From assembly GCF_000720765.1 (NCBI RefSeq), contig NZ_JODC01000010.1, positions 1-64,000 on the forward strand: a stretch of DNA of 64,000 nt, read 5' to 3'. This document shows positions 16,432 through 27,985 of this stretch, piece by piece. The position numbers and the translations under genes were made by a program. This stretch comes from Streptomyces sp. NRRL S-646 (GTDB lineage Bacteria; Actinomycetota; Actinomycetes; Streptomycetales; Streptomycetaceae). A model generated the notes under the pieces. The model ran no database searches. It worked only from the letters and a program-made list of their open reading frames with translations, and was not told the origin of the DNA. Each line of letters opens with the position of its first letter. The first letter of the stretch is position 1.

Positions 16432-18453
16432 GTGATCCAGGCCTACGGATTGACCAGCAATCCCCGCAAGGAGCTTCCGCCCGCCGTCGACGACGTCTCC
16501 TTCGACGTACGCGCAGGCCGCGTCACCGCGCTGCTCGGCGCGCCGGGGGCGGGCAAGACGACCGCACTCAAACTCATGCTCGAACTCCAACAGGGCCGTG
16601 GCATCACCTACTTCAAGGGCCGCCCCTTGCACCGCATCGCCCATCCGGGGCGCGAAGTCGGCGTGCTCCTGGGTGATGTACCGGGACACCCGGCCCGTAC
16701 CGTCCGTGGCCATCTCCGCATGCTGTGCGCCGCCGCAGGAGTCCCCGCCCGCCGCGCCGACGAGGTCCTCGAGGTGGTCGGCCTCGTCAGCCTGCGCGAC
16801 GAACGCCTCGGCACCCTCTCCCGCGGCATGGACCGCCGCCTCGGCCTGGCCTGTGTCCTGCTGTCCGACCCGCACACGCTCGTGCTCGACGAACCCGCCG
16901 CTGGTCTCTCTCTTCGCGAGGCCCGCTGGCTGTACGGCATGCTCCACGCCCACGCCGCCCAGGGCGGCACCGTCCTGGTCACCACGGCCGACCCCAAGGA
17001 GGCCGCGCGCAGCGCCGACCGGGTCGTCACGCTGGAGCGGGGCAGGCTCGTCGCCGACCAGGACGCCGAGGACTTCGCCCGCACCCGGCTGCGCCCCCGC
17101 GTCGCCGTCCGCAGCCCGCACGTCGTGCGCCTCGCCGCCCTGCTCACCAAGGAGGCCCGCACCGCGCAGCGCTCCGTCGAAGTCGTACACGAGGGCGGCA
17201 ACCGCCTCTCCGTCTACGGCAGTAGTTGCGCCGACATCGGAGAGACAGCCTTCCGCCACGGCATCCTCGTACATCAACTCGCCGACGAGATCGGGGACAT
17301 GGGGCCCGGAGCGGTGGAATTCCCCGTCGGCGGAGCGGAATCCGCCGACGAGCCGCAGGTGCCGGACGAGCCACGTGCGGCGGACGCGGTCCCGGAACCC
17401 GGCGCGGCACAGCACTGCTCGGCCCCGGTCGACGCATCCCGGCCGGTAGGTGGCGAACCGACTTCCCCGACTGCGGCCGATGCGTCCCACGAAGCGCACC
17501 CCGCACCGCAACCCCCGGCTCCGGCTGAGACGCCCCGCAACATCGGCGCGCTGAAGCCACCCTTCAACCCGCCCCAGTCACGTGTGACGTCCGGGGGTGC
17601 CCCGACGCCGGCCGTACGCCCGACTGAAGCCGGCGCCCTCGATAGCCCTCCCTCCCTCCCTCCCCCCATCTCCGTCCGTCCGGCTCCCAGCCCCCTCCGC
17701 CCTCTGCGCTACGAAATCCGTCGCGCCGCCGGCATCGGTACGGGGTTCGTCACCGGCGCCGTCGTGCTCGTCGTGTCCGCCCTCGCCGCCGTCCTCCTGG
17801 CTCGGATCGGACACACCCCGCAGGCGCGCCTGCTGGCCGCGTGGCCGCGCGAGCTGCCGCTGCCGCCCGCCGCGCTCGGTGCGGGACTCCTCGGCGCGCT
17901 GGCATTCGGTGACGAGTTCCGCCATCCCGCACTTGCGGCGGATCGCGGCACCGTGCCCCGTCGGCTGGGGCTGCTCGCCGCAAAACTCCTCGTCGCCACG
18001 GCCACCGCGCTGATGCTGGCCTTCCTCACGGTCGGCTGCGACGCCGAAGTGCTCTACATCGTCTACGGACGGGGGCTCATGCAAGTTCCCGCGGACTGGC
18101 TTTCGATGAGCGCGAGTTGGCTCGGTCTCGTCGTCGGATGTGCCTGGGCCGGAGTGCTGGCCGCGGGCGTCTTCCGGTCCACCACGGCAGGACTCGCTGC
18201 CGTGATCTCCGTTCCGGTCCTCGTCGTTCCGCTCGTACAGAGGGCCTTGGCGGGATCGTCCGTGCGGATGGCGGCCGGGCTTCCACTGCGGTTGCGCGAG
18301 GTGTTCCTGCTGCAGTGGCCCTTCGGGGGAGAGCGCTATCTGTGGGCCGTGGCGAGGGTGATCGCCCAACCTGTGGGTGGTGCCCTGACGTTGTCGCTCA
18401 CCGCTCTGCTCTGCGCGTATCTGCTCACCACCCTGCGCAGCAGGGTCCGATGA
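16432..18453 (+). CDS. ABC transporter ATPase fused to a multi-pass membrane domain
   Basis: The 673-residue protein starts with an ABC domain (about 1-215): Walker A GAPGAGKTT, a poor signature LSRGMDRRLGLA in place of LSGGQ, Walker B TLVLDEP and the switch region TTADP. A long Pro/Ala/Glu-rich linker (about 290-410) leads to a membrane domain with about five or six hydrophobic helices (IGTGFVTGAVVLVVSALAAV ... LTALLCAYLLTTL), resembling an ABC-2 permease half. Fusion of ATPase and permease through a disordered linker is typical of some actinomycete exporters. The GTG at 16432 is preferred to the TTG at 16423. The substrate is unknown. The gene precedes whiH on the same strand. Confidence 0.8.
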   Translation: MIQAYGLTSNPRKELPPAVDDVSFDVRAGRVTALLGAPGAGKTTALKLMLELQQGRGITYFKGRPLHRIAHPGREVGVLLGDVPGHPARTVRGHLRMLCAAAGVPARRADEVLEVVGLVSLRDERLGTLSRGMDRRLGLACVLLSDPHTLVLDEPAAGLSLREARWLYGMLHAHAAQGGTVLVTTADPKEAARSADRVVTLERGRLVADQDAEDFARTRLRPRVAVRSPHVVRLAALLTKEARTAQRSVEVVHEGGNRLSVYGSSCADIGETAFRHGILVHQLADEIGDMGPGAVEFPVGGAESADEPQVPDEPRAADAVPEPGAAQHCSAPVDASRPVGGEPTSPTAADASHEAHPAPQPPAPAETPRNIGALKPPFNPPQSRVTSGGAPTPAVRPTEAGALDSPPSLPPPISVRPAPSPLRPLRYEIRRAAGIGTGFVTGAVVLVVSALAAVLLARIGHTPQARLLAAWPRELPLPPAALGAGLLGALAFGDEFRHPALAADRGTVPRRLGLLAAKLLVATATALMLAFLTVGCDAEVLYIVYGRGLMQVPADWLSMSASWLGLVVGCAWAGVLAAGVFRSTTAGLAAVISVPVLVVPLVQRALAGSSVRMAAGLPLRLREVFLLQWPFGGERYLWAVARVIAQPVGGALTLSLTALLCAYLLTTLRSRVR

Positions 18454-18514
18454 CAACCGTCCGCGCGCTTTCGTCCTACCCTGCGCGCAACTCCCTGGGG
18501 AAAGCCCATTTCTT

Positions 18515-18522
18515 TCCGATAA
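18515..18522 (+). promoter_or_regulatory. sigma-WhiG-like -10 element upstream of whiH
   Basis: TCCGATAA matches seven of eight positions of the sigma-28/WhiG-class -10 consensus GCCGATAA. The expected TAAA -35 about 15 bp upstream is poor (TGGG), with only a GAAA closer in. whiH is known to be sigma-WhiG dependent in S. coelicolor, so position and motif agree. Confidence 0.45.
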
Positions 18523-18614
18523 GGCGTCAATTGCGACGGGGTGAGCGATCACCCTTTCGTGTGCTTTTCACCAAAGACCTCAAGGGAGTTGGAGACGACG
18601 CCGACAAAGGATCC

Positions 18615-19502
18615 GTGAGTACCCTTGCGCACACCATGATGACCGCCGCCCGCTCCGCCGACTCCGGTCTGGCCGGCCCGGGCGATCTCGATCGCTACCC
18701 CTACGCCGAGGCCCATGTGGTCGACCGCGTCGGAGCCCCCGCCTGGGAGAGCGCGGACCCGGAGCTGGGCCGCGTCGGCCGGCGCGCCGCCGGCAGCCGC
18801 GGACGCGGGCTGCACGGCCAACTCGTCCAGCAGCTGGGCCAGATGATCGTCTCCGGCGATCTGGGCGCCGACCGTCCGCTGGTGCCCGAGGAAATCGGCC
18901 AGCGTTTCGAGGTCTCCCGCACCGTCGTCCGTGAGTCGCTCCGGGTCCTGGAGGCCAAGGGCCTGGTCAGCGCTCGCCCGAACGTGGGTACGCGTGTGCG
19001 CCCGGTCAGCGACTGGAACCTCCTCGATCCGGACATCATCGAATGGCGCGCCTTCGGCCCGCAGCGCGACGACCAGCGCCGCGAGCTGAGCGAACTGCGC
19101 TGGACGATCGAACCGCTCGCCGCCCGCCTCGCCGCCGGGCACGGGCGGGAGGACGTCCAGCAGCGGCTCGCCGACATGGTGGAGATCATGGGCCACGCCA
19201 TGGGGCAGGGTGACGCCATCACCTTCTCCCGCGCCGATGCCGAGTTCCACTCCCTGCTGATCCAGGTTGCGGGCAATCGGATGCTGGAGCACCTCTCCGG
19301 GATCGTCTCGGCCGCCCTCCAGGTCTCCGGCGGCCCGGTGACCGGCTGCGACCGGCCGAACGAGACGTCGCTGGCGCACCACGGCAGGATCGTCGACGCC
19401 CTCGGCGCAGGGGACGGCACGGCGGCCGAGACCGCCATGCGCCAGCTGCTGACCGTCCACCCCGAGGTGGAGCGTGTGGTGCCCGCGCCACGCGAACACT
19501 GA
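18615..19502 (+). CDS. whiH: GntR-family sporulation regulator WhiH
   Basis: The 295-residue protein has a GntR/FadR-type winged helix (about 70-135: GLHGQLVQQLGQMIVSGDL ... LVPEEIGQRFEVSRTVVRESLRVLEAKGLVSARPNVGTRV) and a FadR-type all-helical ligand domain with the metal-binding pattern (ELRWTIEPLAARLAA ... DAEFHSLLIQVAGN ... AHHGRIVDALGAGD). Its location immediately upstream of hrdB and its length match WhiH of S. coelicolor, which is needed for sporulation septation and represses its own gene. GTG 18615 is chosen because of the AAAGGA ribosome-binding site 5 bp upstream; the larger frame from 18117 overlaps the preceding gene. The acidic/His ligand residues suggest a carboxylate-type effector, by family analogy. 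Confidence 0.8.
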   Translation: MSTLAHTMMTAARSADSGLAGPGDLDRYPYAEAHVVDRVGAPAWESADPELGRVGRRAAGSRGRGLHGQLVQQLGQMIVSGDLGADRPLVPEEIGQRFEVSRTVVRESLRVLEAKGLVSARPNVGTRVRPVSDWNLLDPDIIEWRAFGPQRDDQRRELSELRWTIEPLAARLAAGHGREDVQQRLADMVEIMGHAMGQGDAITFSRADAEFHSLLIQVAGNRMLEHLSGIVSAALQVSGGPVTGCDRPNETSLAHHGRIVDALGAGDGTAAETAMRQLLTVHPEVERVVPAPREH

Positions 19503-19928
19503 CCGCACCCCGCGGGCGGCGCGGCCGGGAGATGCCTCCCCCTCCTGGGGCATGGCTCGGCCGCCGAACCGCCTCCGTCGGACCCCGCAGGATCTCCGGG
19601 ATCCTGCGGGGTCCGACGGCGCCACGGGCCGCGAGCACCTTGGGAAAGCCCCGATCTCACCCGCGAGCGGCCCCGTCTGTCCCTGTCTGATCGCTTTTGG
19701 GTGCTTACAGGGTGTGATTCGGGCCACGCAGATTGGGCGTAACACTTGGGGAAACAGCGCGATGACCTAAGAGGTGACAGCCGAGGAGGGAATACGGACG
19801 CCGTTTGCGGCGCTGTGCATCTTCCCGGTCCCGCCCGCGCCGTCGGCCCAATCCCCAAGCCGGCGGTCGGCTCCTGTCCGTCCTGGACGGGGCCGGAAGC
19901 CGTTTTCCAACGTTCCGAGAGGTTGTTC
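19503..19928 (+). promoter_or_regulatory. hrdB upstream region and leader
   Basis: This 426-bp region between whiH and hrdB begins with whiH's downstream hairpin (19576-19618). It must then hold the promoters of the principal sigma gene. A GGGAAT at 19788-19793 resembles the -35 half of a sigma-R-type promoter, consistent with the known stress-responsive second promoter of hrdB in S. coelicolor. The main vegetative promoter is probably near 19700-19760 (TTGGGCGTAACACTTGGGG region), but I cannot fix its -10. No coding frame here is credible. Confidence 0.45.
19576..19618 (+). terminator. Strong hairpin downstream of whiH
   Basis: A 19-bp perfect stem begins CGTCGGACCCCGCAGGATC, with loop TCCGG and an exact complementary arm at 19600-19618. 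It lies 73 bp after the whiH stop. The absence of a T-run is normal for Streptomyces terminators. It insulates hrdB from whiH transcription. Confidence 0.75.
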
Positions 19929-21458
<1,530 letters not shown>

Positions 21459-21478
21459 GTCGCCGTCGTACGACACCG

Positions 21479-21513
21479 AAGGCCCGGTTCTCCCGCGTGG
21501 GGAACCGGGCCTT
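21479..21513 (+). terminator. hrdB terminator
   Basis: AAGGCCCGGTTC (21479-21490) pairs perfectly with GAACCGGGCCTT (21502-21513) across an 11-nt loop, starting 20 bp after the hrdB stop codon. Confidence 0.9.
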
Positions 21514-21552
21514 CTCGTGCTCTCGCGCAGGTGCGGGGTGTGACGGGCTGGA

Positions 21553-21586
21553 TCACTCTGGGTCTCCCACGACCATCCCAGAGTGA
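21553..21586 (+). promoter_or_regulatory. Inverted repeat abutting the protease ribosome-binding site
   Basis: TCACTCTGGG (21553-21562) pairs perfectly with CCCAGAGTGA (21577-21586). The right arm runs directly into GGAG, 6 bp before the ATG at 21596. It could be a repressor operator, or an RNA hairpin that shields the ribosome-binding site. Confidence 0.55.
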
Positions 21587-21595
21587 GGAGCCTGT

Positions 21596-22444
21596 ATGCG
21601 CCGTCCCTTTGTCCGGGCGCTGGCCCGGCCGCTGGCCCTTGTGGCCGCGGCGACCGCAATACCGTTGCTTTCCACTGCTCCCGTGGCCGCCGACAGCGTT
21701 GTCATAGGGAGTTTCCCGATCGACGTGTCCGAGAGTCCGTGGACGGTGGCGCTCTCCAGCCGTGACCGGTTCGGGGGTACGCGTGCGGGGCAGTTCTGTG
21801 GAGGTGTGGCCATCAGCCGTACGACCGTGCTCACTGCCGCCCACTGCATGGGCGAGGACGTCCTGGGGGCGCCGCCGGAGCGCGTCCACGACCTCAAGGT
21901 CATCGCGAACCGCACGGACCTGCTCTCGGACCGCGGCCGGGAGATCCCGGTGCGTGACATCCAGGTGAGTCCGACCTTCGACAGCGACAGCAACGCCGAG
22001 GACTTCGCCGTGCTCACCCTCGCCAAACCGCTGCCGCGCCGGTCGGTCATCGAGATGGCGGCCGCCGGCGATCCTGCGTACAAGCCGGGCACGAGCGCGA
22101 CCGTCTCCGGGTGGGGGGATCTCACCGGTGGTGGTGACTACGCACACAGTCTGCGGGCGACACGCGTGCACGTGCTGCCCGACGCCCGGTGCGAGGAGGC
22201 GTATCCGGGCAGCGCCGACGGCACGTACCAAGCCAAGAGCATGTTGTGCGCCGGGGAGGCGGGAGGAGGCCACGACGCCTGCCAGGGGGACAGCGGCGGG
22301 CCTCTGGTCGCCCAGGGGAAGCTCATCGGGCTCGTGTCCTGGGGGAGTGGCTGCGGTCGTGCGGGCAGCCCTGGCGTCTATACGCGCGTGTCCGAAGCCC
22401 TACGGGGGATGGACCGGCGGAGCGGGCCCGGCAGGGCCCACTGA
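21596..22444 (+). CDS. Secreted trypsin-like serine protease (S1 family)
   Basis: The 282-residue protein starts with a signal peptide (RRPFVRALARPLALVAAATA ... APVAA, cleavage near 32). The S1 protease fold follows with the catalytic triad His in VLTAAHCMG, Asp in AEDFAVLTL and Ser in CQGDSGGPL, plus paired cysteines around His and Ser. Trypsin-like specificity is suggested by Asp six residues before the catalytic Ser (GGHDACQGDSGG). No propeptide of useful length is obvious; the mature protein would begin near DSVVIGSFP, which is unusual as most trypsins start IVGG. An inverted repeat overlaps its ribosome-binding region. Confidence 0.92.
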   Translation: MRRPFVRALARPLALVAAATAIPLLSTAPVAADSVVIGSFPIDVSESPWTVALSSRDRFGGTRAGQFCGGVAISRTTVLTAAHCMGEDVLGAPPERVHDLKVIANRTDLLSDRGREIPVRDIQVSPTFDSDSNAEDFAVLTLAKPLPRRSVIEMAAAGDPAYKPGTSATVSGWGDLTGGGDYAHSLRATRVHVLPDARCEEAYPGSADGTYQAKSMLCAGEAGGGHDACQGDSGGPLVAQGKLIGLVSWGSGCGRAGSPGVYTRVSEALRGMDRRSGPGRAH

Positions 22445-22475
22445 CGGTGCCTGGACGGCTTCTGCGGTACGAGCG

Positions 22476-22514
22476 CGGGCGGCGCGGTCCCTGAAGCAGG
22501 GGCCGCGCCGCCCG
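22476..22514. terminator. Bidirectional terminator
   Basis: CGGGCGGCGCGG-T-CCCT pairs with AGGG-G-CCGCGCCGCCCG across GAAGC, a 17-bp stem with one T-G wobble. It lies between the convergent protease and DUF7455 genes. Confidence 0.85.
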
Positions 22515-22556
22515 TACCGGCCTGTGCCGGAGCTGGCTCGTCGTAGGTGCGAGGTA

Positions 22557-22787
22557 TCAGCGCTCTTCTTCGGAGGCGGATGCCGGAATGGACGTCAGCC
22601 GCTCCGTCTCGTCCTGTATCTCAGCGGCGATCTTCTTGAGTTCCGGCTCGAACTTGCGGCCGTGGTGGGCGCAGAAGAGCAGTTCTCCGCCGCTGAGCAG
22701 GACAACGCGCACGTAGGCCTGCGCGCCACAGCGGTCGCAGCGATCGGCGGCCGTCAGTGGGCTCGCGGGGGTCAGAACAGTAGTCAC
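22557..22787 (-). CDS. DUF7455 small zinc-ribbon-like protein
   Basis: This 76-residue protein begins at a GTG (22787) preceded by GAAGAGG. Two CxxC/CxxH-type motifs, DRCDRCGAQAYVRV and LLFCAHHGRKF, make a small putative zinc-binding domain, followed by a charged helix (ELKKIAAEIQDETERL). This tiny actinobacterial family is widely conserved next to hrdB/parE regions, but its function is unknown. The ligands (Cys, Cys, Cys, His) suggest a treble-clef or ribbon that binds nucleic acid or protein; that is inference. It is divergent from parE with a 442-bp gap between. Confidence 0.85.
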   Translation of the reverse strand: MTTVLTPASPLTAADRCDRCGAQAYVRVVLLSGGELLFCAHHGRKFEPELKKIAAEIQDETERLTSIPASASEEER

Positions 22788-23229
22788 GTCGCCTCTTCTC
22801 TAGCTCGACGAGCTGTCGTACCAGGGTCAACATCCAACCAGCCCTAAAACGTTCCCGCCCCGGGCTTTTCCTCGAAAAAATCTTTCGAGGCCGGCTGTCT
22901 GCTGCCGGTTGGCGGCGAATGTGCCGTATTGCGTGTCTGTGTGTCGTACGGGTTCGCGCGGTCTGTCAATGTCTGGTCCTCCCGGCTGGCTTGCCGGTTG
23001 TTCATGAGGACGTGCCCGGAGCCTAAATGGTTCATGCCTGGAAGGGAACGTGATATGTACTTCACTCCATCGAGGGATCGAACACGCATGCGACTCTCGA
23101 CTAGTCTTAACTCCAGACGAGGGTGGCGTTACAACGGCTCTACCAGGCCTCGGTACCCTCTTGACGGCGACCGAAGCCGGGTCCTTACCCACCAGGGCCC
23201 CACCTGAAATTCAGCGAGGAGCGAACCGC
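22788..23229. other. parE/DUF7455 divergent intergenic region
   Basis: The gap is 442 bp and AT-richer than its neighbours. It holds a short hairpin CCTCGAAA-AAATC-TTTCGAGG (22870-22890) close to the DUF7455 start. The parE leader (about 23050-23229) can be read as ORF sequence in the parE frame, but without coding character. The ribosome-binding site AGCGAGGAG lies just before the parE GTG. I see no tRNA or small-RNA structure. Confidence 0.5.
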
Positions 23230-25353
<2,124 letters not shown>

Positions 25354-25417
25354 CCGCTGTACTCGGCCTGGGCCGGGGTGGGGCCCGGCCGGGGCGGCCA
25401 GGGTGGTTGTGCGTCGC

Positions 25418-25435
25418 CTCCACCCGTGGGTGGAG
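25418..25435. repeat. Short perfect inverted repeat after parE
   Basis: CTCCACCC-GT-GGGTGGAG, followed 20-30 bp later by further CCACCC copies, lies 64 bp downstream of the parE stop. It may be a terminator component. Confidence 0.4.
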
Positions 25436-25510
25436 CCTGCAGCGGTCTGCGGGTCCACCCACGATCCACCCCTGCTCCGATCTGCTGACCTGCGAATTTC
25501 CGTAGCGTCG

Positions 25511-25542
25511 AGGGAGTCGACAGCATTCGCTGCCGACTCCCT
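25511..25542 (+). terminator. Hairpin between parE and the DUF1453 gene
   Basis: AGGGAGTCG-A-CAGC pairs with GCTG-C-CGACTCCCT across ATTC (one mismatch) and is followed by TCTTCGC. It sits 21 bp before the next ATG, so it is either a late parE terminator or a 5'-leader hairpin. Confidence 0.5.
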
Positions 25543-25563
25543 TCTTCGCTCACGGAGGCTCTG

Positions 25564-26088
25564 ATGTCCGGGCTCGTCAATGCGCTGGCGATCGCGGCTG
25601 TCGTCGTTCTCGTAGTCGTGCGGCAGTTCCGCGCGCAGCAGATCGGTGCGGGCAGGCGCTGGTGGCTGCTGCCCGTGATCCTCGCCTTCGTCGCCCTGCG
25701 TGAGCCCGGCATCGTCGACGCCCACCACCGCACGGAGTCGGTCGTCCTGCTGGGCGCCGAGCTGCTCATCGGCCTTGCCACCGGCGCCGGATGGGCCTGG
25801 ACGACCCGCATATGGGTGGAGCCGGACGGCACCGTGTGGAGCAAGAGCACCAAGGCGAGCGTGACTGTCTGGGTCTTCGGCATCGCCCTGCGTGTCGGCC
25901 TCTTCGCGCTCGGTGCGACCCTCGGCGTCCACCAGGACAGCTCCGCCCTTCTCGTAGCCCTCGCGGCCACCCTCCTGGTCCGCTCCGGAACTCTGGTCTG
26001 GCGGGCGCAGTCCGTGGCTCCCGCGGGCGGTGGGGGCACGGCGTACGGTGACCCCATGGTCCGCCCGGCGCGGAAGGAGCGCGTGTGA
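25564..26088 (+). CDS. DUF1453-family membrane protein
   Basis: The 174-residue protein has four or five predicted transmembrane segments (LVNALAIAAVVVLVVVRQF, WWLLPVILAFVALREPG, VVLLGAELLIGLATGAGWAW, VTVWVFGIALRVGLFALGATL, ALLVALAATLLVRSGTLVW). This layout fits DUF1453/CcdC-like proteins. A good ribosome-binding site, ACGGAGG, precedes ATG 25564. Its stop overlaps the start of the following histidine kinase by 4 bp (26085-26088), so the three genes 25564-27916 form an operon. It may be an accessory membrane partner of the kinase; no biochemical role is known to me. Confidence 0.8.
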   Translation: MSGLVNALAIAAVVVLVVVRQFRAQQIGAGRRWWLLPVILAFVALREPGIVDAHHRTESVVLLGAELLIGLATGAGWAWTTRIWVEPDGTVWSKSTKASVTVWVFGIALRVGLFALGATLGVHQDSSALLVALAATLLVRSGTLVWRAQSVAPAGGGGTAYGDPMVRPARKERV

Positions 26089-27236
26089 CGCAGAACGCCT
26101 GGATGCGCTGGCCCTCGCGGGAGGCGCTCGGGCGGGCAGGCACCTCGCGACCTCGGCGCATACTCGCCTGGGTGGTGAGATTGTTCGCCCTCGTCATCCT
26201 GCTGTGGGGTGCCTTCACCAGCAGTCGAGTCCACGGCTGGGTGACGGTCGTGGGTGCCCTCGGTGTGGTGGTGGCCGGATTGCTCGCCTGGGCCCTGTAC
26301 CGGACCACGTTCCAGCACAGGCTCTGGCCCTCGCTCGGCATCCTGCTGCTGCTCCTGGGACTGGCCGTCGGGGCCCAGGCCGGGGGCTTCCGGGCACCGG
26401 CCCTCGTTCTCTGGTGCGGCTGCGCCATCACCGCGCTGGAACGGCTGCCGCTGGCCGTCGCCCTGCCGACGGCGTCCGTGGCACTCGCGTCCTACGCCGC
26501 GGTCAACAACGACGTGTGGCTGACCACCGCGGCCACGACGGCAGGCCTGGCCCTGGCAGGTTACGTCCTGCGCCTCGACGCCGAAGCCCGGGGCAGCGCC
26601 CAGCGTCTGCTCGCCCAGGAGCGTGCCGCCCGGGCCGCGGAGGCGGAGTCGGCGGCGCTCGCGGAGCGGGCCCGCATCGCACGGGAGATCCATGACGTGC
26701 TGGCGCACAGCCTCTCGGCCCAACTCGTGCACCTCGAGGCGGCCCGGCTGCTGATCGAGCGAGGCGCCGGCCGGGAGCAGATCCTGGAGCGGGTGGTGGC
26801 GGCAAGGGGGATGGCCCGTGACGGTCTCGACGAGACGAGGCAGGCGCTCTCGGCGCTGCGCGGAGAGCTGACTCCGCTGGAGGACTTCCTCTCGCAGCTC
26901 GTCGGTACGTCGGCCGGTGCCGAGGTCACCATTACGGGTGAGCGCAGACAGCTGCCCGCAGAGGCGTCGCAGGCCGTGCGCAGGGTCGCGCAGGAAGCCC
27001 TGACGAACGTGCGCAAGCACGCGCCGGGGGCCGAGGTGCGGATGCGGCTGGACTACGGCGACCATCAAGTGACGCTGGATGTAAGGGACTCCGGCGGTGC
27101 GCCGGGCGAACTCGCAGGGGCGGGCGCCGGGTACGGTCTGCTGGGCATGCGCGAGCGTGCCGAGCTGTTGGGCGGTTCGCTGGAGGCCGGACCGGACGAG
27201 GAGGGGTTCGCGGTGACGCTGAAGGTGCCCGTATGA
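26085..27236 (+). CDS. NarL-type sensor histidine kinase
   Basis: The 383-residue membrane kinase has about five hydrophobic helices in its first 165 residues and no large extracellular domain. The HisKA_3 phosphoacceptor motif is ERARIAREIHDVLAHSLSAQ, with His at about residue 204. A short HATPase domain shows AQEALTNVRKHAPGA (N box), DVRDSGG (D box) and GYGLLGMRERAELLGG (G box). It phosphorylates the response regulator encoded immediately downstream, whose start overlaps its stop by 4 bp (27233-27236). The signal is probably perceived in the membrane, perhaps with the DUF1453 protein encoded upstream. Confidence 0.92.
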   Translation: MTQNAWMRWPSREALGRAGTSRPRRILAWVVRLFALVILLWGAFTSSRVHGWVTVVGALGVVVAGLLAWALYRTTFQHRLWPSLGILLLLLGLAVGAQAGGFRAPALVLWCGCAITALERLPLAVALPTASVALASYAAVNNDVWLTTAATTAGLALAGYVLRLDAEARGSAQRLLAQERAARAAEAESAALAERARIAREIHDVLAHSLSAQLVHLEAARLLIERGAGREQILERVVAARGMARDGLDETRQALSALRGELTPLEDFLSQLVGTSAGAEVTITGERRQLPAEASQAVRRVAQEALTNVRKHAPGAEVRMRLDYGDHQVTLDVRDSGGAPGELAGAGAGYGLLGMRERAELLGGSLEAGPDEEGFAVTLKVPV

Positions 27237-27916
27237 CGGAAGGGGCGGAGCAGCGGCCTGCGCGCGTGGTGGTCGCGGACGACCAGACCGTGGTGCGTGA
27301 GGGCATCGTGATGCTGCTGGGCCTGCTGCCCGGGATCGAGGTCGTCGGTGCCGCGGGGGACGGGGACGAGGCGGTGCAACTCGTCGCGGAACTCGCCCCG
27401 GACGTGGTGCTGATGGACCTGCGCATGCCGCGCTGCGACGGTGTGGAGGCGACCCGGCGCATTCGCGCGGAGTACCCCGGGACGCAGGTCGTGGTGCTCA
27501 CGACGTACGCGGATGACGAGTCCTTGTTCCCGGCGTTGCGGGCTGGGGCACGGGGTTATCTCACCAAGGACGCAGGTGGGGACGAGATCGTACGGGCCGT
27601 GCACAGCGTGCTGTCCGGGGACGCCGGTCTGTCGCCGAGCATCCAACGGCGGCTGCTGGAGCGGCTGTCCGGCCCGGAGCCGCAGCCGCCGGCCGTGACC
27701 GAGGCGCCGGACGGGCTCACCGCGCGCGAGACCGAGGTGCTGCTGCTGATCGCCGACGGCCTCAGCAACCAGGAGATCGCCCGCAAGCTGCATGTCTCCA
27801 CCGCGACCGTGAAGACCCACATCAACAACCTCTTCGCCAAGACGGGTCTCAAGGACCGTGCCCAGGCGGTGCGTTACGCGTATGCAAAGGGACTCGCGCG
27901 GCCACCGGCGGGATGA
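27233..27916 (+). CDS. NarL/LuxR-type response regulator
   Basis: The 227-residue regulator has a receiver domain (about 8-128) with acidic pocket VVADDQT, phosphoacceptor Asp in VVLMDLRMP, Thr in VVLTTYADD and Lys in GYLTKDAG. The C-terminal LuxR-type helix-turn-helix is TARETEVLLLIADGLSNQEIARKLHVSTATVKTHINNLFAK. It is translationally coupled to the upstream kinase. Targets are unknown; autoregulation of the 25564 operon is possible. The spacing of 70 bp to the DUF485 gene could still allow read-through into the symporter genes. Confidence 0.93.
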   Translation: MTEGAEQRPARVVVADDQTVVREGIVMLLGLLPGIEVVGAAGDGDEAVQLVAELAPDVVLMDLRMPRCDGVEATRRIRAEYPGTQVVVLTTYADDESLFPALRAGARGYLTKDAGGDEIVRAVHSVLSGDAGLSPSIQRRLLERLSGPEPQPPAVTEAPDGLTARETEVLLLIADGLSNQEIARKLHVSTATVKTHINNLFAKTGLKDRAQAVRYAYAKGLARPPAG

Positions 27917-27985
27917 GTCACCTGATGGGGTGAAGAGCGCGGAGAAGAAGAGTCGGGGATCTTTCCGTTCTGTCCATCCTTGGGC

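Noticed and set aside
18117..18614. Extended N-terminus for whiH
   Set aside because: It overlaps the end of the ABC gene in another frame; the GTG at 18615 has a good ribosome-binding site and gives the expected WhiH length.
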